Shown here piece by piece: positions 54,640-64,000 of a stretch of DNA of 64,000 bases. Origin of the DNA: Streptomyces sp. NBC_01439 (GTDB lineage Bacteria; Actinomycetota; Actinomycetes; Streptomycetales; Streptomycetaceae); contig NZ_CP109487.1 in NCBI RefSeq assembly GCF_036227605.1, positions 9,411,001-9,475,000 on the forward strand, read 5' to 3'. The notes under the pieces are model-generated. The model saw nothing but the letters and a program-made list of their open reading frames with translations, was not told the DNA's origin and made no database searches. Position 1 is the stretch's first letter; each line of letters begins with the position of its first letter. The position numbers were made by a program, and so were the translations under genes.

Positions 54640-56170
54640 CGTAGCCGAACAAGGTGTCCAGCTGGGACGGGGGATCTTCCTGACCGTCACCGCCACCGCT
54701 GAGGACAACTCCCTAGCCCGCCTGGTGCACATCGTCCAGGACGCCCAGGAACGCAAGGGCGCAAGCCAGCGCCTCGCCGCCCGATTCGCCCGCCCTCTGG
54801 TTCCCGGCGTCCTCGTCCTGGCCGCGCTGATAGCCGTCCTGGGCGGCCTGCTCGGGGACCCTGGTGTGTGGATTGAACGCGCCTTGGTCGTCCTGGTGGC
54901 CGCCGCACCCTGCGCCTTCGCGCTGTCCGTGCCCATCGCCGTGGTCGCCGCCGTCGGCGCCGCCTCCAAGGCCGGCGTACTGATCAAGGGCGGCGCAGCC
55001 GTCGAGGCACTCGGCAGCGTTCGCGTGGTCGCCATCGACAAGACCGGTACCCTCACCCGCAACGAACCGGTCGTCATCGACGTCGTCACCGCCGACGGAG
55101 TGGACCGCACCCGCGTCCTGAGCATCGCCGCCGCCCTCGAAGCGCGCAGCGAACACCCCCTGGCCGCAGCCATCCTGACCGCCGCCGATGCGCTCCCGAG
55201 TCTTCCGGCCGAGGACGTGGAAGCCGTACCCGGCAACGGCCTGACCGGCACGGTCGCAGGAGCCCCGGCACGGCTCGGCAAGCCCGGCTTCGTCGACCCC
55301 GCCTCCCTCGCGGCCGAGGTCACCCGGCTGCAGAGCGACGGTGCCACCGTGGTCGTCGTCGAGCACGCCGGAGCTCTGCTCGGCGCCGTCGCGGTACGTG
55401 ACGAAATCCGCCCCGAGGCCGCGGAGGCGATCACTCGCCTCAAGCAACAGGGCATCGAGGTGATCATGCTCACCGGCGACAACACCCGCACCGCCGAAGC
55501 CATCGCGGCCACCGCCGGCATCACCGAGGTACGCGCCGAACTCCTCCCAGAGGACAAGGCCCGTATCGTCACCGAGCTCCAGGCCCGCGGCCCGGTAGCC
55601 ATGGTCGGCGACGGCATCAACGACGCCCCCGCCCTGGCCACCGCACAGGCCGGAATCGCCATGGGCGCCATGGGCAGCGACGTCGCCATCGAAGCAGCCG
55701 ACGTCGCCCTCATGGGCGAGGACCTGCGCCGCCTGCCCGACGCCATCGCCCACGCCCGCGCCGCCCGGGGCATCTTCACCCAGAACCTGCTGCTCTCCGG
55801 CGCCATCCTGGTCACCCTCGTACCGCTGGCCGCCATCGGCGCGCTGGGTCTGGCGACAGTGGTCGCCACACACGAACTGGCCGAGGTCCTGGTCATCGCA
55901 AACGGCATCCGCGCCGGTCGCAAGACCCGGCTCCCGCACCACACACCGGTGCGCGAGTCTGCCCCGGCCCGCGCGGCCGCCTCCAAGTCGGAGCCGCCCA
56001 CGGCGACGTCCCTGCCGGCCTCCGACGGATGCACCGACGGCTGCTGCGGGGAGTCGGCCGAGGGGCCTGGTCCGGTCCTGGCCGAAGGGAGGAGGAACCT
56101 GCTTGCCGGGATCTCCACTCCACAGCGGACTAGCAACGCCGTTGCGCGTTCATCGTCCGAAGGTCGATAG
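54640..56170 (+). pseudogene. P1B-type metal ATPase, 5'-truncated
   Basis: Coding similarity starts in the actuator domain (GIFLTVTATAEDNSLARLVH) and continues VVLVAAAPCAFALSVPIAVV with an APC motif in place of CPC. Then come VVAIDKTGTLTRNEPVVIDV (phosphorylation site), ARSEHPLAAAILTAADALP, EVIMLTGDNTRTAEAIAATA and VAMVGDGINDAPALATAQAG. The tail holds DGCTDGCCGES, a possible metal site. The first four membrane helices and any metal-binding N-terminus are lost at ~54640. Without them it cannot transport. The end of the frame after CCGES may be foreign DNA. Confidence 0.8.
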
Positions 56171-56936
56171 CCCCATGCTCTGCTGTTGACCACGCCGACA
56201 GTGGTGTCCTCGGACAAGCCCCCGGTGCAGGGTGAACAGCGCCCACAGACCGGTACGCAGCCGGGAGGCTGTGGCTGCTGCGGGGACTGACCCCCACACC
56301 ACGCTGTACCGACTCGTGGTCGGGGCCCGCGTACGGCGTGAGCCGGCCCCGAATCGCGTTGTTCACGCCTGGCTACGGCTGCGGCGCACCCATCAGAAGG
56401 TGCCGGCAGTGACGAGTAGAAGTACGGCCGCGACCACACCGACGACGGCTCCGGATGCTACTGGTACCGTCACCTGCCGGCTGGTCGCGGCCTTGCCTAG
56501 CCGGAACCCACCACCGTCGTCGGCATGGTCCACTGCTCAGATTGGCGCTTCGACGTTATCGGTGACTCCCGCACCCTGCGCAGGGCGAGTGCGGAACCAT
56601 GGAAGAGCGCAGCCATCAGGGGCGCCGTCAGAGGGTGCAGGCCGATGTGGCTGACTGCAGGCTGGATCCGGACGTGTGGTAACGCAGATTAGTTGGCAGC
56701 CGGCGAAGGTTTCCGTCCTTGGCCAGAGCTCTGTGCCGCTCCGTAGTCGGCAAGAGCGAAGCGGGCCTGTGGGCAAATGCCGACCCCGAAGCGGCAGGTC
56801 GTTCCCAGCTGGGTTGCTGCCCTCGGACGAACAGACGGCTGTCCGAGAACAGCTCAGTGCAGCAGCGACGGCCAACTCGAAGCGAGCACTGGATGCTGAG
56901 TAGCACGTTGGCGTCGGTTCGGATGCCGGGTCCCCG
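56171..56936. other. long intergenic stretch with one possible small gene
   Basis: Apart from the possible minus-strand peptide gene at 56393-56533 nothing is recognisable. 56640-56930 has lower third-position bias in every frame and looks non-coding or decayed. Confidence 0.35.
56393..56533 (-). CDS. possible 46-residue single-span membrane protein
   Basis: A GTG at 56533 reads DHADDGGGFRLGKAATSRQV and then TVPVASGAVVGVVAAVLLLV, TAGTF, stop. The hydrophobic helix and the basic patch before it are protein-like and the codons are G/C-ended early on. The ribosome site is poor, and it could equally be the C-terminal tail of a lost gene. Confidence 0.35.
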   Translation of the reverse strand: MDHADDGGGFRLGKAATSRQVTVPVASGAVVGVVAAVLLLVTAGTF

Positions 56937-57974
56937 CTACCGCGCTGTGTGGAGGTCCTGGGTCCACACGTCGATGATGCAGTCGCCCGCAGCCACACCG
57001 GTTGGGTCAGCCGCGAGTTCCCAGACAGCCACAATGGAGAAGGTGCCGCTGACCACAGCATCGCCTTGGAACTCGTCCGCCCCGTCGCCGTCGGGGGCAC
57101 TGCGGACCAAGGAGGCCGAAAGGCTGGCCTCAAAGTCGCCGCCGAAGCTGAACTCGACCGCGCCGGCGAAGCGACGGAAGTCGAGCGAGTCAACGTTGAT
57201 CGTGACGAAGTCACTGGTGGCGTCCCCCGCGGTGATCGGATCGTCCGACTCCAGGGCCTCGAACGCTGCCGTCACCCGGTCGCGAATCTCATCGACCAGC
57301 TGTACGACGGGGTCGTGGAGCACGTCGTCGAGAGTGGACTCGCACACCTCCTCCAGCAACGCCACCGCGGTTCGCCCTCGACCGTCCAGAGCCACGTCGA
57401 CGCGTTGGTAGTTACCCACCTCCTCCCAGACAGCGACCTCCACCAGGCGAAAGGAGTGGTAGTCCCCCAACCCCTGGTCCGTCATCGCCAGAATCTGGAC
57501 GACTGCGGGAGCGTGATCCCTGAACTCCTGCCGGAGGTCAGGATCGCTGAAATCCGCCATGGCGACCTGCAACAGATGCTCAGCCACCTTGCCGGACTGG
57601 CCGAACTTCCGCACGCGCCCGATGACGGCGGAGCGGCGCATCTCGGCGGTCTTCAGCCGGGTCATCACGATGGGCGCTTCGAACGTGGCGTTGCCCTTGC
57701 CTTCCACCCCGTTGCACGGGATACAGATCGGGGCGAGGTTGTGGGGGTCGTGGATGTCGAAGTCGATCGGCAGACTGTACGAGCTCCTGAGTTCCTGCAG
57801 GCGGATCTCGCTGACGTCCTGGGGGATGATGTGGTCGATCTGGGTCACGTTGAGCTCCACCGGCTTGCTGCACCAGTAGCACTTCGAACCCCAGGCTTCC
57901 CACAACGCTAGCCGCAGGACCCTATTGGCGCCCCCCTTCCTGTAGCGGACGCTGCCAACTGTCCTGCGAACCAT
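56937..57974 (-). CDS. HNH endonuclease with an uncharacterised C-terminal half
   Basis: ATG 57974 follows GGGGGAAC. 345 residues. The HNH core occupies residues ~20-95: KCYWCSKPVELNVTQIDHII with Cys32/Cys35 and Asp47-His48, and HDPHNLAPICIPCNGVEGKG with Asn79 and Cys84/Cys87. The remaining 250 residues are unknown, with acidic helices (LLEEVCESTLDDVLHDPVVQ) and a beta-rich end (RFAGAVEFSFGGDFEASLSA, SGTFSIVAVWELAADPTG). The layout, nuclease plus sensor-like part, occurs in anti-phage proteins, but no known system is recognised. It is divergent from the unknown gene at 58333. Confidence 0.75.
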   Translation of the reverse strand: MVRRTVGSVRYRKGGANRVLRLALWEAWGSKCYWCSKPVELNVTQIDHIIPQDVSEIRLQELRSSYSLPIDFDIHDPHNLAPICIPCNGVEGKGNATFEAPIVMTRLKTAEMRRSAVIGRVRKFGQSGKVAEHLLQVAMADFSDPDLRQEFRDHAPAVVQILAMTDQGLGDYHSFRLVEVAVWEEVGNYQRVDVALDGRGRTAVALLEEVCESTLDDVLHDPVVQLVDEIRDRVTAAFEALESDDPITAGDATSDFVTINVDSLDFRRFAGAVEFSFGGDFEASLSASLVRSAPDGDGADEFQGDAVVSGTFSIVAVWELAADPTGVAAGDCIIDVWTQDLHTAR

Positions 57975-58332
57975 AGTGTTCCCCCGGCCTCTTGTTGCGA
58001 ATGTGACCGTTGTACCGCAGGACATGAGGATGCGATGAACACACCGCTGCAGCCCGGCAGCCGTGGCCGGGCAATCGGGACGCGGTAAGCAGCCGGGTAG
58101 TGGGCACGGGTCGGATGACTCGAGGGCCTAGCGGGTTCGAGCGTGGTGGGGGACAGTCTCCAGGCGCTGGACCCGGTCGTCGGCCGGGTCCGTCGCCTGC
58201 GATGACGTCTCCTCAGCACTTGCCAACATGGGTGCCGTCGTGCCGGCTGCGCTGCGTTGCCACAGGACGCGGTCCGGTTGAGATCGCGGATGTGCGGGAC
58301 GCGGATCTTGAGGGGCGGGCTACCGTTGCCAG
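57975..58332. other. divergent promoter region
   Basis: 358 bp between the HNH gene and the unknown plus-strand gene. Contains no supported gene; both promoters should lie here. Confidence 0.4.
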
Positions 58333-59537
58333 GTGAATCGAGTGGATCCCCTTAGCGGCGTAGACGCCGAGCAGTTCAGCTCCGCCGTGTCCTCGGAGCT
58401 TGCCGATGCTCTGCGCTCGCAGGGACCCGATGGCGAGCGGGCCCTGAACCTGCTGCGTGACGGCGCGGCCATCCTGGCAGACCCCTCACGTTGGCAGGCC
58501 CCATACGAGATAGCACAGTCATGCTGCCGCAGCGCGATCGACAGTGTTTTGAAGCTGGCGCCCAAAAACCTGCCCGGCATCGAGGGCGCTCGGCGGGCGG
58601 TGACCGACGCTGCGAAGATTGTGGCCAAGGCGTGGCATGGGGGCGCGCTCTTTCCGGCTGTGGCGCTTGATCGTCTTGCCGATTCCGTTGATGCGCTGCG
58701 CGCCGAGGAGCAGAACCCTGGCGGCCAGCGTATCCGGCAGATCGGGTTCCTCGTCCAGCAGCAGACACGCCAGGAGCTAGGGGTCGCCGAGGTAGAGGCG
58801 GTGCGAAACTCATGGACCAGGTTCTACCGCGACACCTCCGGCGTGCTGCACGGTTCAGGTGCCGGGCCTGAGGAGACCCGCGAGCGGTTCACCGGGGTGC
58901 TCTCCGCATTCGAGCAACTGTTCCTCGGGCTCCCGGAGCGCGCTGACCGCCTGCGTGAGCTCGCGGGATTCGACTTCCCCTCCCCAGCCGACGCCGACGA
59001 AGTCGCGCTAATGACCGACCCGCGGGCTGGCGCCTACTTCTTCCGTGCCGCTACGAGCGCGCAGTGGCTCGGCCTGCTCCCGCTGGAGCGGTTGCTCCCA
59101 GAGGCCGCGCGGTGGCCAGCCCGCCCCTACCTCCAGCACCTCCTGCAGCAGAGCCCCGATCTCGTGTGCTCGTGGGTGGACGCGCACTTGGAGGACATCG
59201 CCAAGTGCGGGCCAGGCGCTCTCAGCACCGTTGTGGGCATGGTCAGCGAAGCCGGCATGGCTGCCCGCCCAGTCCTGATGAAGATCACGAAGTCGACCCA
59301 GGACCGCCACACCCTGCTGTATATCGGCTACTGGGCGCGCGATGTGGCCATGGCTGAACGCACTCCCCAATGGGTGCAGGTGGTCGAAGCCGTCCTCCGC
59401 TCTCCGGAGTACCGCAACAAGGAAACCTGGGAGGCCGCGCAGCTGCTGGGTACGTTGTCGGCCACCGCCCATCCGGACGGCAAGCTGCGTCCGTTTGGCG
59501 ACAGCCTGGCCGTGATCATCCGCAACGTTGCCGGGGC
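58333..59537 (+). CDS. unidentified large helical protein, 3'-truncated
   Basis: GTG 58333. About 400 residues, nearly all helical. Segments are [80 protein letters not shown] and [20 protein letters not shown]. The second half has HEAT-like pairs ([60 protein letters not shown]). Family not recognised. At ~59537 it runs into a formylglycine-generating-enzyme sequence in another frame, so the end is lost. Codon use is normal. Confidence 0.6.
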
Positions 59538-60268
59538 AACGCTCTCGCTTTGCCGAAACCGGCCATGTCACCGATGCCGAGCGCTACGGGGCCTCGTTCG
59601 TCTTCGGTGGCCTGCTGCCCGACGACTTCCCGCCCACGCGGGCGGTCGCCGCCGCTCCGTGGTGGCGCGAAGTGCTCGGAGCCGACTGGCGGCACCCGCA
59701 AGGCCCCGACTCCGACCTCGACGGACGCGCGGAGCACCCGGTGGTGCATGTCTCCTGGAACGACGCGCTCGCGTACTGCACCTGGGCAGGCCGAAGGCTG
59801 CCCACCGAGGCCGAATGGGAGTACGCCGCCCGAGGCGGGCTCGAACAGCAGCCCTTTCCGTGGGGCGACGAACTCCGCCCCGGCGGCGGGCATCGGATGA
59901 ACGTGTGGAACGGGTCGTTTCCCGAGCACAACACTCTTGAGGACGGCTACCTCGGCACCTGCCCCGTGGACGCCTTTCCCCCGAACGGCTACGGCCTCCA
60001 CAACATGACCGGCAACGTCTGGGAGTGGACGGTCGACTGGTTCCACCCCGTCTGGCATGCCACCGGCCCCTGCGAGGACCCGACCGGCCCACCGACCGGC
60101 ACCGCGCGCGCCCTTCGCGGGGGCTCCTACCTCTGCCACGCCTCGTACTGCCGCCGCTATCGGGTCTCCGCCCGGATGCCCAACACGCCGGACTCCTCAA
60201 CCGGCAACATCGGCTTTCGCTGTGTAGCTCCGGCCTCGGAAAGTCGGATCTCCCATCCCCTTGTTTAG
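59538..60268 (+). pseudogene. formylglycine-generating enzyme-like (FGE/SUMF1) protein, 5'-truncated
   Basis: The frame begins [20 protein letters not shown], then [60 protein letters not shown] and [20 protein letters not shown] to GNIGFRC. Both catalytic cysteines of FGE (in SYLCHASYC) are present. FGE converts a sulfatase cysteine to formylglycine. The first ~60 residues, including the start, are missing at the junction with the upstream gene. No sulfatase gene is nearby. Confidence 0.8.
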
Positions 60269-60845
60269 GGAGCGGACGGCGGTGCGGATGCCTCCCACGA
60301 TCCCGTAGCGATCGGCTGAGGATGACCCGCGCCGGGTGCTGCGCGAGATGCGCGCCTGGCCGAAACCAGCCATCGTCGAGAGAGGAGGCGCCATTCGGCT
60401 GAATCTGCCGGAGGCGCAGGTGGCCAAGGCGAAGGAGGCGGACCGAATGCCCCATATCCGACGCCCGCGATGGCGTGAAGGAACGCTCCCGCCGCCATCG
60501 GCTTCGTGGAGATCGTCAGAGAGATGATGGGTGGTGAGCCACCGAACGCATCTGAGCCGGGGACCAAGCCGGCGGCCCACGACAGGGCGCAGCCCGGACT
60601 GGGCGGGTGGATCGTCTTCGTGGCCATCTGGCTCTGGGGGCGACGACGATCGCCCACGCCGTAGAGACTCTGGTGAAGAGCATCAAAGACATGTTTCGAA
60701 GCCACGCCTGAGTTGAGAGGAACCCTTGACGGGACCCGCTACCGGCACCCGTCGTGGTTGTGGAGGCCTGCCACTGATTGCTTCCCGGCCGCCGCCTGGA
60801 CGACCGGGAAGAGCGCGCCGTCCTGGACCGGCGGTGAGGCTCGGG
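60269..60845. other. intergenic region without a clear gene
   Basis: A short plus-strand frame at ~60526-60664 (GGWIVFVAIWLWGRRRSPTP at its end) could encode a ~46-residue single-span protein, but evidence is weak. The rest shows nothing recognisable. Confidence 0.3.
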
Positions 60846-61028
60846 TCAGCGCCGGTCGCGGCGGTCGTCCCGGCGGTCTTCACGGTCGTCCCGACGGTCC
60901 TCGCGCCGGTCATGGCGGCGGCCGACTCCGTGGGCGACGACAGCTGCCGTGCCTGCGACGGCCGCGGTGCGGGCGACGGGGGCGCCGATGACTCCGCGTC
61001 GTCCTCTGCGCATGGGTCCGAGGGGCAT
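60846..61028 (-). CDS. small basic protein with Arg/Asp repeats, DUF6325-associated
   Basis: ATG 61028 lies after AGAAGGAGAATG, two bases from the DUF6325 stop. 60 residues: PMRRGRRGVIGAPVARTAAV, AGTAAVVAHGVGRRHD, then a charged tail of REDRRDD-type repeats encoded by imperfect 9- to 15-bp tandem repeats at 60846-60910. Streptomyces genomes often encode such small proteins next to DUF6325. Function unknown. The repeat tail may vary in length between strains. Confidence 0.6.
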   Translation of the reverse strand: MPLGPMRRGRRGVIGAPVARTAAVAGTAAVVAHGVGRRHDRREDRRDDREDRRDDRRDRR

Positions 61029-61029
61029 C

Positions 61030-61476
61030 TCATTCTCCTTCTTTGTCGGCTTCGATCGAGGCCAGGATGGCCTGGATCGGAATACGTCCGTTGGCGATGA
61101 GCTGGCCTCCCGAGCGGCGTGCGGCGGAGGCGAAGGGCCCCGCCCACACGTTCTCCCAGACCAGCACCCCGGCCGTCGTGCCGGGCTTCATAGCGGCGGC
61201 CAGGTTGACGACGTCCTCTTCGGCGAGAAGGCCGGCCAGCTTGGCCTCTGCGGCGCGCAGTTCACCGGCGTCCTCAAGGTCTTCGACCTCCAGTACGTCG
61301 AGCTCGCCGTCTGCCCCCTTCGTGAGGATGATCAAGTCCAAGACCCGGATGGTCTCCGAGGTGACGAGCTTGTCGAGCTCTGCGGCCATCTCGCCGGTGA
61401 AGTTCGAGGTGGCCGGCGGGAACTCGACGACGAGGTAGTCGACAGGACCCAGTTCTTCTGTGTCAGTCGATGTCAT
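61030..61476 (-). CDS. DUF6325 family protein
   Basis: ATG 61476 follows GGAAGCG. 148 residues: GPVDYLVVEFPPATSNFTGE, LVTSETIRVLDLIILTKGAD, AGLLAEEDVVNLAAAMKPGT, TAGVLVWENVWAGPFASAAR and GRIPIQAILASIEADKEGE. This is the full DUF6325 pattern, a family related to putative membrane-associated stress proteins (older label DUF1269-like). It is coupled to the small basic protein gene. Confidence 0.85.
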   Translation of the reverse strand: MTSTDTEELGPVDYLVVEFPPATSNFTGEMAAELDKLVTSETIRVLDLIILTKGADGELDVLEVEDLEDAGELRAAEAKLAGLLAEEDVVNLAAAMKPGTTAGVLVWENVWAGPFASAARRSGGQLIANGRIPIQAILASIEADKEGE

Positions 61477-61540
61477 GTCTGCGCTTCCGTTCTCTCGATG
61501 AGCGGCATGTCTGCGCTTCCGTCCTCTCGATGAGCACCCG
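61475..61540. repeat. tandem 33-bp duplication at the DUF6325 start
   Basis: atgtctgcgcttccg-ctctcgatgagc occurs at about 61475-61506 and again at 61508-61539 with two or three differences. The unit includes the ribosome binding site of the DUF6325 gene, so the site is duplicated upstream of itself. Confidence 0.7.
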
Positions 61541-61834
61541 AGAGCGCCCACATGATGAAGACGTTGATGGCGATGGGCACGGTGGCCGGGAAGGGCCGAG
61601 CGGCGGCCAGAAGAAGTTAGCGTTCATGGCCTACCCCGCGAGCGTGATACCGCGCCGCTGATATGAAGCGCCACCGGCGAGGGCGATGAGGACGCCCGGG
61701 AGATGAGGTGATCGTGCCCGTCTGCATGTCAGCCTCGCACGGTGGCTGAGGGCCCGCATCCTGGCCGAAGTCCCCACCTGGACGTGGTAGATGCCGTCTG
61801 CTTCAACCGGGAGATCTCGGAGCAACCTGCACGC
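61541..61834. other. intergenic region
   Basis: Nothing recognisable apart from possible promoter DNA of the DUF6325 operon. Confidence 0.35.
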
Positions 61835-62018
61835 CGTCCTGCCCGGGGGAACCCTGCTGAGCGAGGTCATCGCCGTGACCGTGGGCCTGAGCATCATCCT
61901 CCACGGAGCATCAGCTCCCTCCCTGGGCAACCGCTACGGCGCATGGTTCACCAGGAAACTCCGCGTGGAACCGAACCTGCGCGAGAACGCGCTCGCGGAT
62001 TACGACGCCCCACCCTGA
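61835..62018 (+). pseudogene. C-terminal end of a cation:proton antiporter
   Basis: The fragment reads LPGGTLLSEVIAVTVGLSII, LHGASAPSLGNRYGAWFTRK and LRVEPNLRENALAD. This is the last membrane helix and cytoplasmic tail of actinobacterial Na+/H+ (CPA1/CPA2-type) antiporters. About 60 of an expected 400 or more residues remain. Confidence 0.6.
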
Positions 62019-62254
62019 CGGGGGCGGGCAGTTCTGGGGGACAGCGACGTCGAGCCGCCGCGAGGCCCTGCCCACGGTAGTGAGAAGTGCAAGACCGAAG
62101 CGGTCTCGCGCCGGGCAGGTGGAGGGTGAGCACCTCCGACATCGGCTACAAGGTGGTGGTGTCACGCCTTGCCGGGCGCCGTCAGTCAAGGTGTCGGCGT
62201 CGGCTGAAAAGTGGACCAGTTTGGCCGGTTGAAAAGTGACCCGCTGGTGTCGGT

Positions 62255-63097
62255 TCAGTCGTTGTCGTTGACGGTGGGAACGCGGCCGAGTTCTCGTCCT
62301 TTCATGCGGTAGGAGTCTCCCTTGAGGGAGTGGACCTCGGCGTGGTGGACGAGGCGGTCGATCATGGCGGCGGCGACAGTCTCGTCGCCGAAGACTTCTC
62401 CCCAGCGTCCGAAGGGCTTGTTGCTGGTGACGATCACGGACGCGCGTTCGTATCTGTTCGAGACGAGCTGGAAGAACAGATTCGCGGCTTCGGCCTCGAA
62501 GGGGATGTATCCCACCTCGTCCACCACGATCAGCGGATAGCGTCCGAGTCGGGTGAGTTCGTCGGCCAGGCGGCCGGTGTGGTGGGCATCGGCCAGGCGG
62601 TCGACCCACTCGGCCGCGGTGGCGAACGCGACGCGGTGACCGGCCTGGCAGGCCCGGACCGCAAGTCCGGTGGCCAGGTGGGTCTTGCCGGTGCCGGGCG
62701 GGCCGAGGAAGACGACGTTCTCCTTGCCCGCGATGAAGTCCAGCGTGCCCAGATGCGCCAGCTGCTGGCGCGTCAGGCCGCGCAGGTGGGTGACATCGAG
62801 TTCCTCCAGGGTCTTGACCGCGGGGAAACGCGCCGCCCGTACTCTCGCTTCGCCGCCGTGGGATTCCCGGGCGGATACCTCCCGCTGGAGGCAGGCGACG
62901 AGGTATTCGGTGTGGGTCCAGGATTCCTTGCGGGCCCGTTCCTCCAGTCGGCCCGCGGCATCCAAGAGTGCGGGGGCTTTCATCGCGCGGGCGAGGAAGG
63001 CCAGGTCGGAGGCGGTCTGCTGCCCGGTCCGCCGGTTCACTCCAGCCGAAGCGGCGGTGGTGTCCTCGGTGGTGTCGGCGATGGTGGTGCGGGGCAT
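62255..63097 (-). CDS. istB: IstB-type ATP-binding transposition helper of IS21
   Basis: 280 residues. AAA+ ATPase with Walker A VFLGPPGTGKTHLATGLAVR, Walker B LIVVDEVGYIPFEAEAANLF, sensor 1 ASVIVTSNKPFGRWGEVFGD, and the final IDRLVHHAEVHSLKGDSYRM. The N-terminal ~95 residues form the helical DNA-clamp part (LAFLARAMKAPALLDAAGRL). IstB bends target DNA and activates IstA. The start lies one base after the istA stop. Confidence 0.92.
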   Translation of the reverse strand: MPRTTIADTTEDTTAASAGVNRRTGQQTASDLAFLARAMKAPALLDAAGRLEERARKESWTHTEYLVACLQREVSARESHGGEARVRAARFPAVKTLEELDVTHLRGLTRQQLAHLGTLDFIAGKENVVFLGPPGTGKTHLATGLAVRACQAGHRVAFATAAEWVDRLADAHHTGRLADELTRLGRYPLIVVDEVGYIPFEAEAANLFFQLVSNRYERASVIVTSNKPFGRWGEVFGDETVAAAMIDRLVHHAEVHSLKGDSYRMKGRELGRVPTVNDND

Positions 63098-63098
63098 G

Positions 63099-64000
63099 TC
63101 AGATCACCTCTCTTCCACCGTCGATCACGGTGAACAGACGGTCGTAGGTGCCAAGCTCGCGTTGTTCGACTTCGACCAGCGGGCCGGAATCGACGGACCG
63201 GATGTGACCGGTGGGCCGCTGGTGGTGGTGTTCTCGGCGCATGATCCGGCCGGTTTCGGCGTGCTGGGGGTCGGTGATGGTCTGGTGGCGGGCCCAGCAG
63301 CGGGTGTGTTCTGCGACGATCTCCCCGCCCGCGGCCAGGACGATCACCTTTTCGTTGTCGGACAGGACGGTGACCTGGTGGCCGATCGCGGCCGGGTCGA
63401 CGGAGTAGTCGCAGGTGTCGACGCGGACGTAGTGGTCGCGGCCGAGGCGGACCTGGAACCGCCACCAGGTCGGCGGGTCGGCGGCCGGGAGGGTCAGCAT
63501 CTGGGCCCGGTCGGCTTCCCATCGGTCGGCCGGGCGGGCGCCGAGGGTGCGGTGGATCCTGCGGTTGGCGACCTTCAGCCAGGCCGTCAGCTGGCTGTTG
63601 AAATCGTCCGGGCCGCTGAAGTGGCGGCCGGGCAGGAACGAGGTCTCCAGGTAGCCGTTCGCCCTCTCGACCAGGCCCTTCGCTTCTGGATCGCGAGGTC
63701 GGCACAAGTAGATCTTCGTGGCGAGCAGGCCCGCGAACGCGGCGAACTCGGAGGTCGGGCGGCCGCGGCCGACGCCGGCCTCGTTGTCCCAGACCAGCGT
63801 CTTGGGCACCGCACCCCACTCGGTCAGCAGCCGCCAGTGCCCGTCGATCAGGTCCCCGGTCCGCCTCGAGGGCAGCATCCTCGCGGTGATCACCCGCGAG
63901 TAGCCGGAGACCATCACCAGCACCGGCATCCGCCCGCACTGCCCATAGCCCAGCGGAATGTCCGCCTCGGGAAACCACAGGTCGCACTGGGCCAGCTCGC
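63099..64000 (-). CDS. istA: IstA transposase of IS21 (partial, 5' end outside)
   Basis: About 300 C-terminal residues lie in the window; the frame is open to the edge (LWFPEADIPLGYGQCGRMPV at its start). The rve-type catalytic core shows the first Asp region LAQCDLWFPEAD, the second Asp in VPKTLVWDNEAGVG and the Glu in PRDPEAKGLVERANGYLETS. The C-terminal beta-barrel follows (DHYVRVDTCDYSVDPAAIGH). DDE catalytic residues appear complete. Confidence 0.9.
   Translation of the reverse strand, partial: ELAQCDLWFPEADIPLGYGQCGRMPVLVMVSGYSRVITARMLPSRRTGDLIDGHWRLLTEWGAVPKTLVWDNEAGVGRGRPTSEFAAFAGLLATKIYLCRPRDPEAKGLVERANGYLETSFLPGRHFSGPDDFNSQLTAWLKVANRRIHRTLGARPADRWEADRAQMLTLPAADPPTWWRFQVRLGRDHYVRVDTCDYSVDPAAIGHQVTVLSDNEKVIVLAAGGEIVAEHTRCWARHQTITDPQHAETGRIMRREHHHQRPTGHIRSVDSGPLVEVEQRELGTYDRLFTVIDGGREVI

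Larger units (their letters stand above)
62192..64000 (-). mobile_element. IS21-family element, extends beyond the window
   Basis: Contains istA and istB on the minus strand. The likely end is at about 62192, where a tgtcggcg terminus is followed by two related motifs, gctgaaaagtggacc and gttgaaaagtgaccc (62203-62240). Such multiple terminal repeats are typical of IS21 ends. The other end lies outside. Confidence 0.8.

Overview
The window is very G+C-rich DNA with strong third-position G/C bias, GTG/TTG starts behind GGAGG-like ribosome sites, and families typical of filamentous actinobacteria (rheA/hsp18 locus, DUF6153, DUF6223, DUF6325, DUF6480, MocR, SpoIIE/anti-sigma proteins). It is almost certainly from a Streptomyces or close relative. 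The density of insertion sequences, truncated genes and metal-resistance cassettes suggests an accessory region such as a chromosome arm, genomic island or linear plasmid.

1-19 kb: a mosaic of single genes and decay. It holds a frameshifted barstar-like gene, a deleted IS5-type transposase, a secreted zinc phospholipase-like protein, a SHOCT membrane protein, a class II amidotransferase, a DUF2252 protein, a carboxylate-amine ligase, a complete IS5/IS427-type element with a TAA target duplication, a YtcJ-like amidohydrolase and a chimeric YidB-like protein. Next is a MocR/DUF885/LysE block in which all three genes are interrupted and which lies between two ~80-bp direct repeats. A PLL-fold lectin-like gene, also frameshifted, follows.

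19-34 kb: a stress-response graveyard. rheA and hsp18 face each other across two TGTCATC-N5-GATGACA operators, but hsp18 carries an amber codon. A truncated DUF2267 gene runs into a degenerate type I-E-like CRISPR remnant. After it come DUF2188, two convergent STAS proteins, an SRPBCC gene apparently split by a 456-bp inversion, an IS630 remnant fused in frame to polyphosphate kinase 2, and 5'-truncated YihY, sigma factor, catalase and aspartyl-tRNA synthetase genes. An intact SPFH/NfeD pair lies among them.

34-50 kb: the functional core, a metal and metalloid resistance island. A cadD-like gene and a decayed copA are followed upstream by an intact cyclodipeptide synthase. The synthase is the first gene downstream of a MerR-type promoter, with the MerR gene divergent from it. 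DUF6153, a UreH-like/cupredoxin protein and a CxxC metallochaperone complete the soft-metal module. The arsenic module has arsC-arsT, arsR-aquaporin-arsO (arsO frameshifted), and a second set of arsR-arsN1 divergent from a flavoprotein with a cysteine-rich tail. A merR/merB pair for organomercurials sits in the middle.

50-64 kb: a NucS-like fragment, an excisionase-like HTH protein, a DUF6223 protein, a NarL-type two-component system, an APC permease, a 5'-truncated P1B-type ATPase, an HNH endonuclease divergent from an unknown protein cut off by a formylglycine-generating-enzyme fragment, a DUF6325 pair, an antiporter tail, and an IS21 element leaving the window.

The most interesting observation is the cyclodipeptide synthase placed at the head of a metal-responsive copA operon. 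The many frameshifts and nonsense codons may be true decay or residual sequencing error; read data are needed to separate the two.
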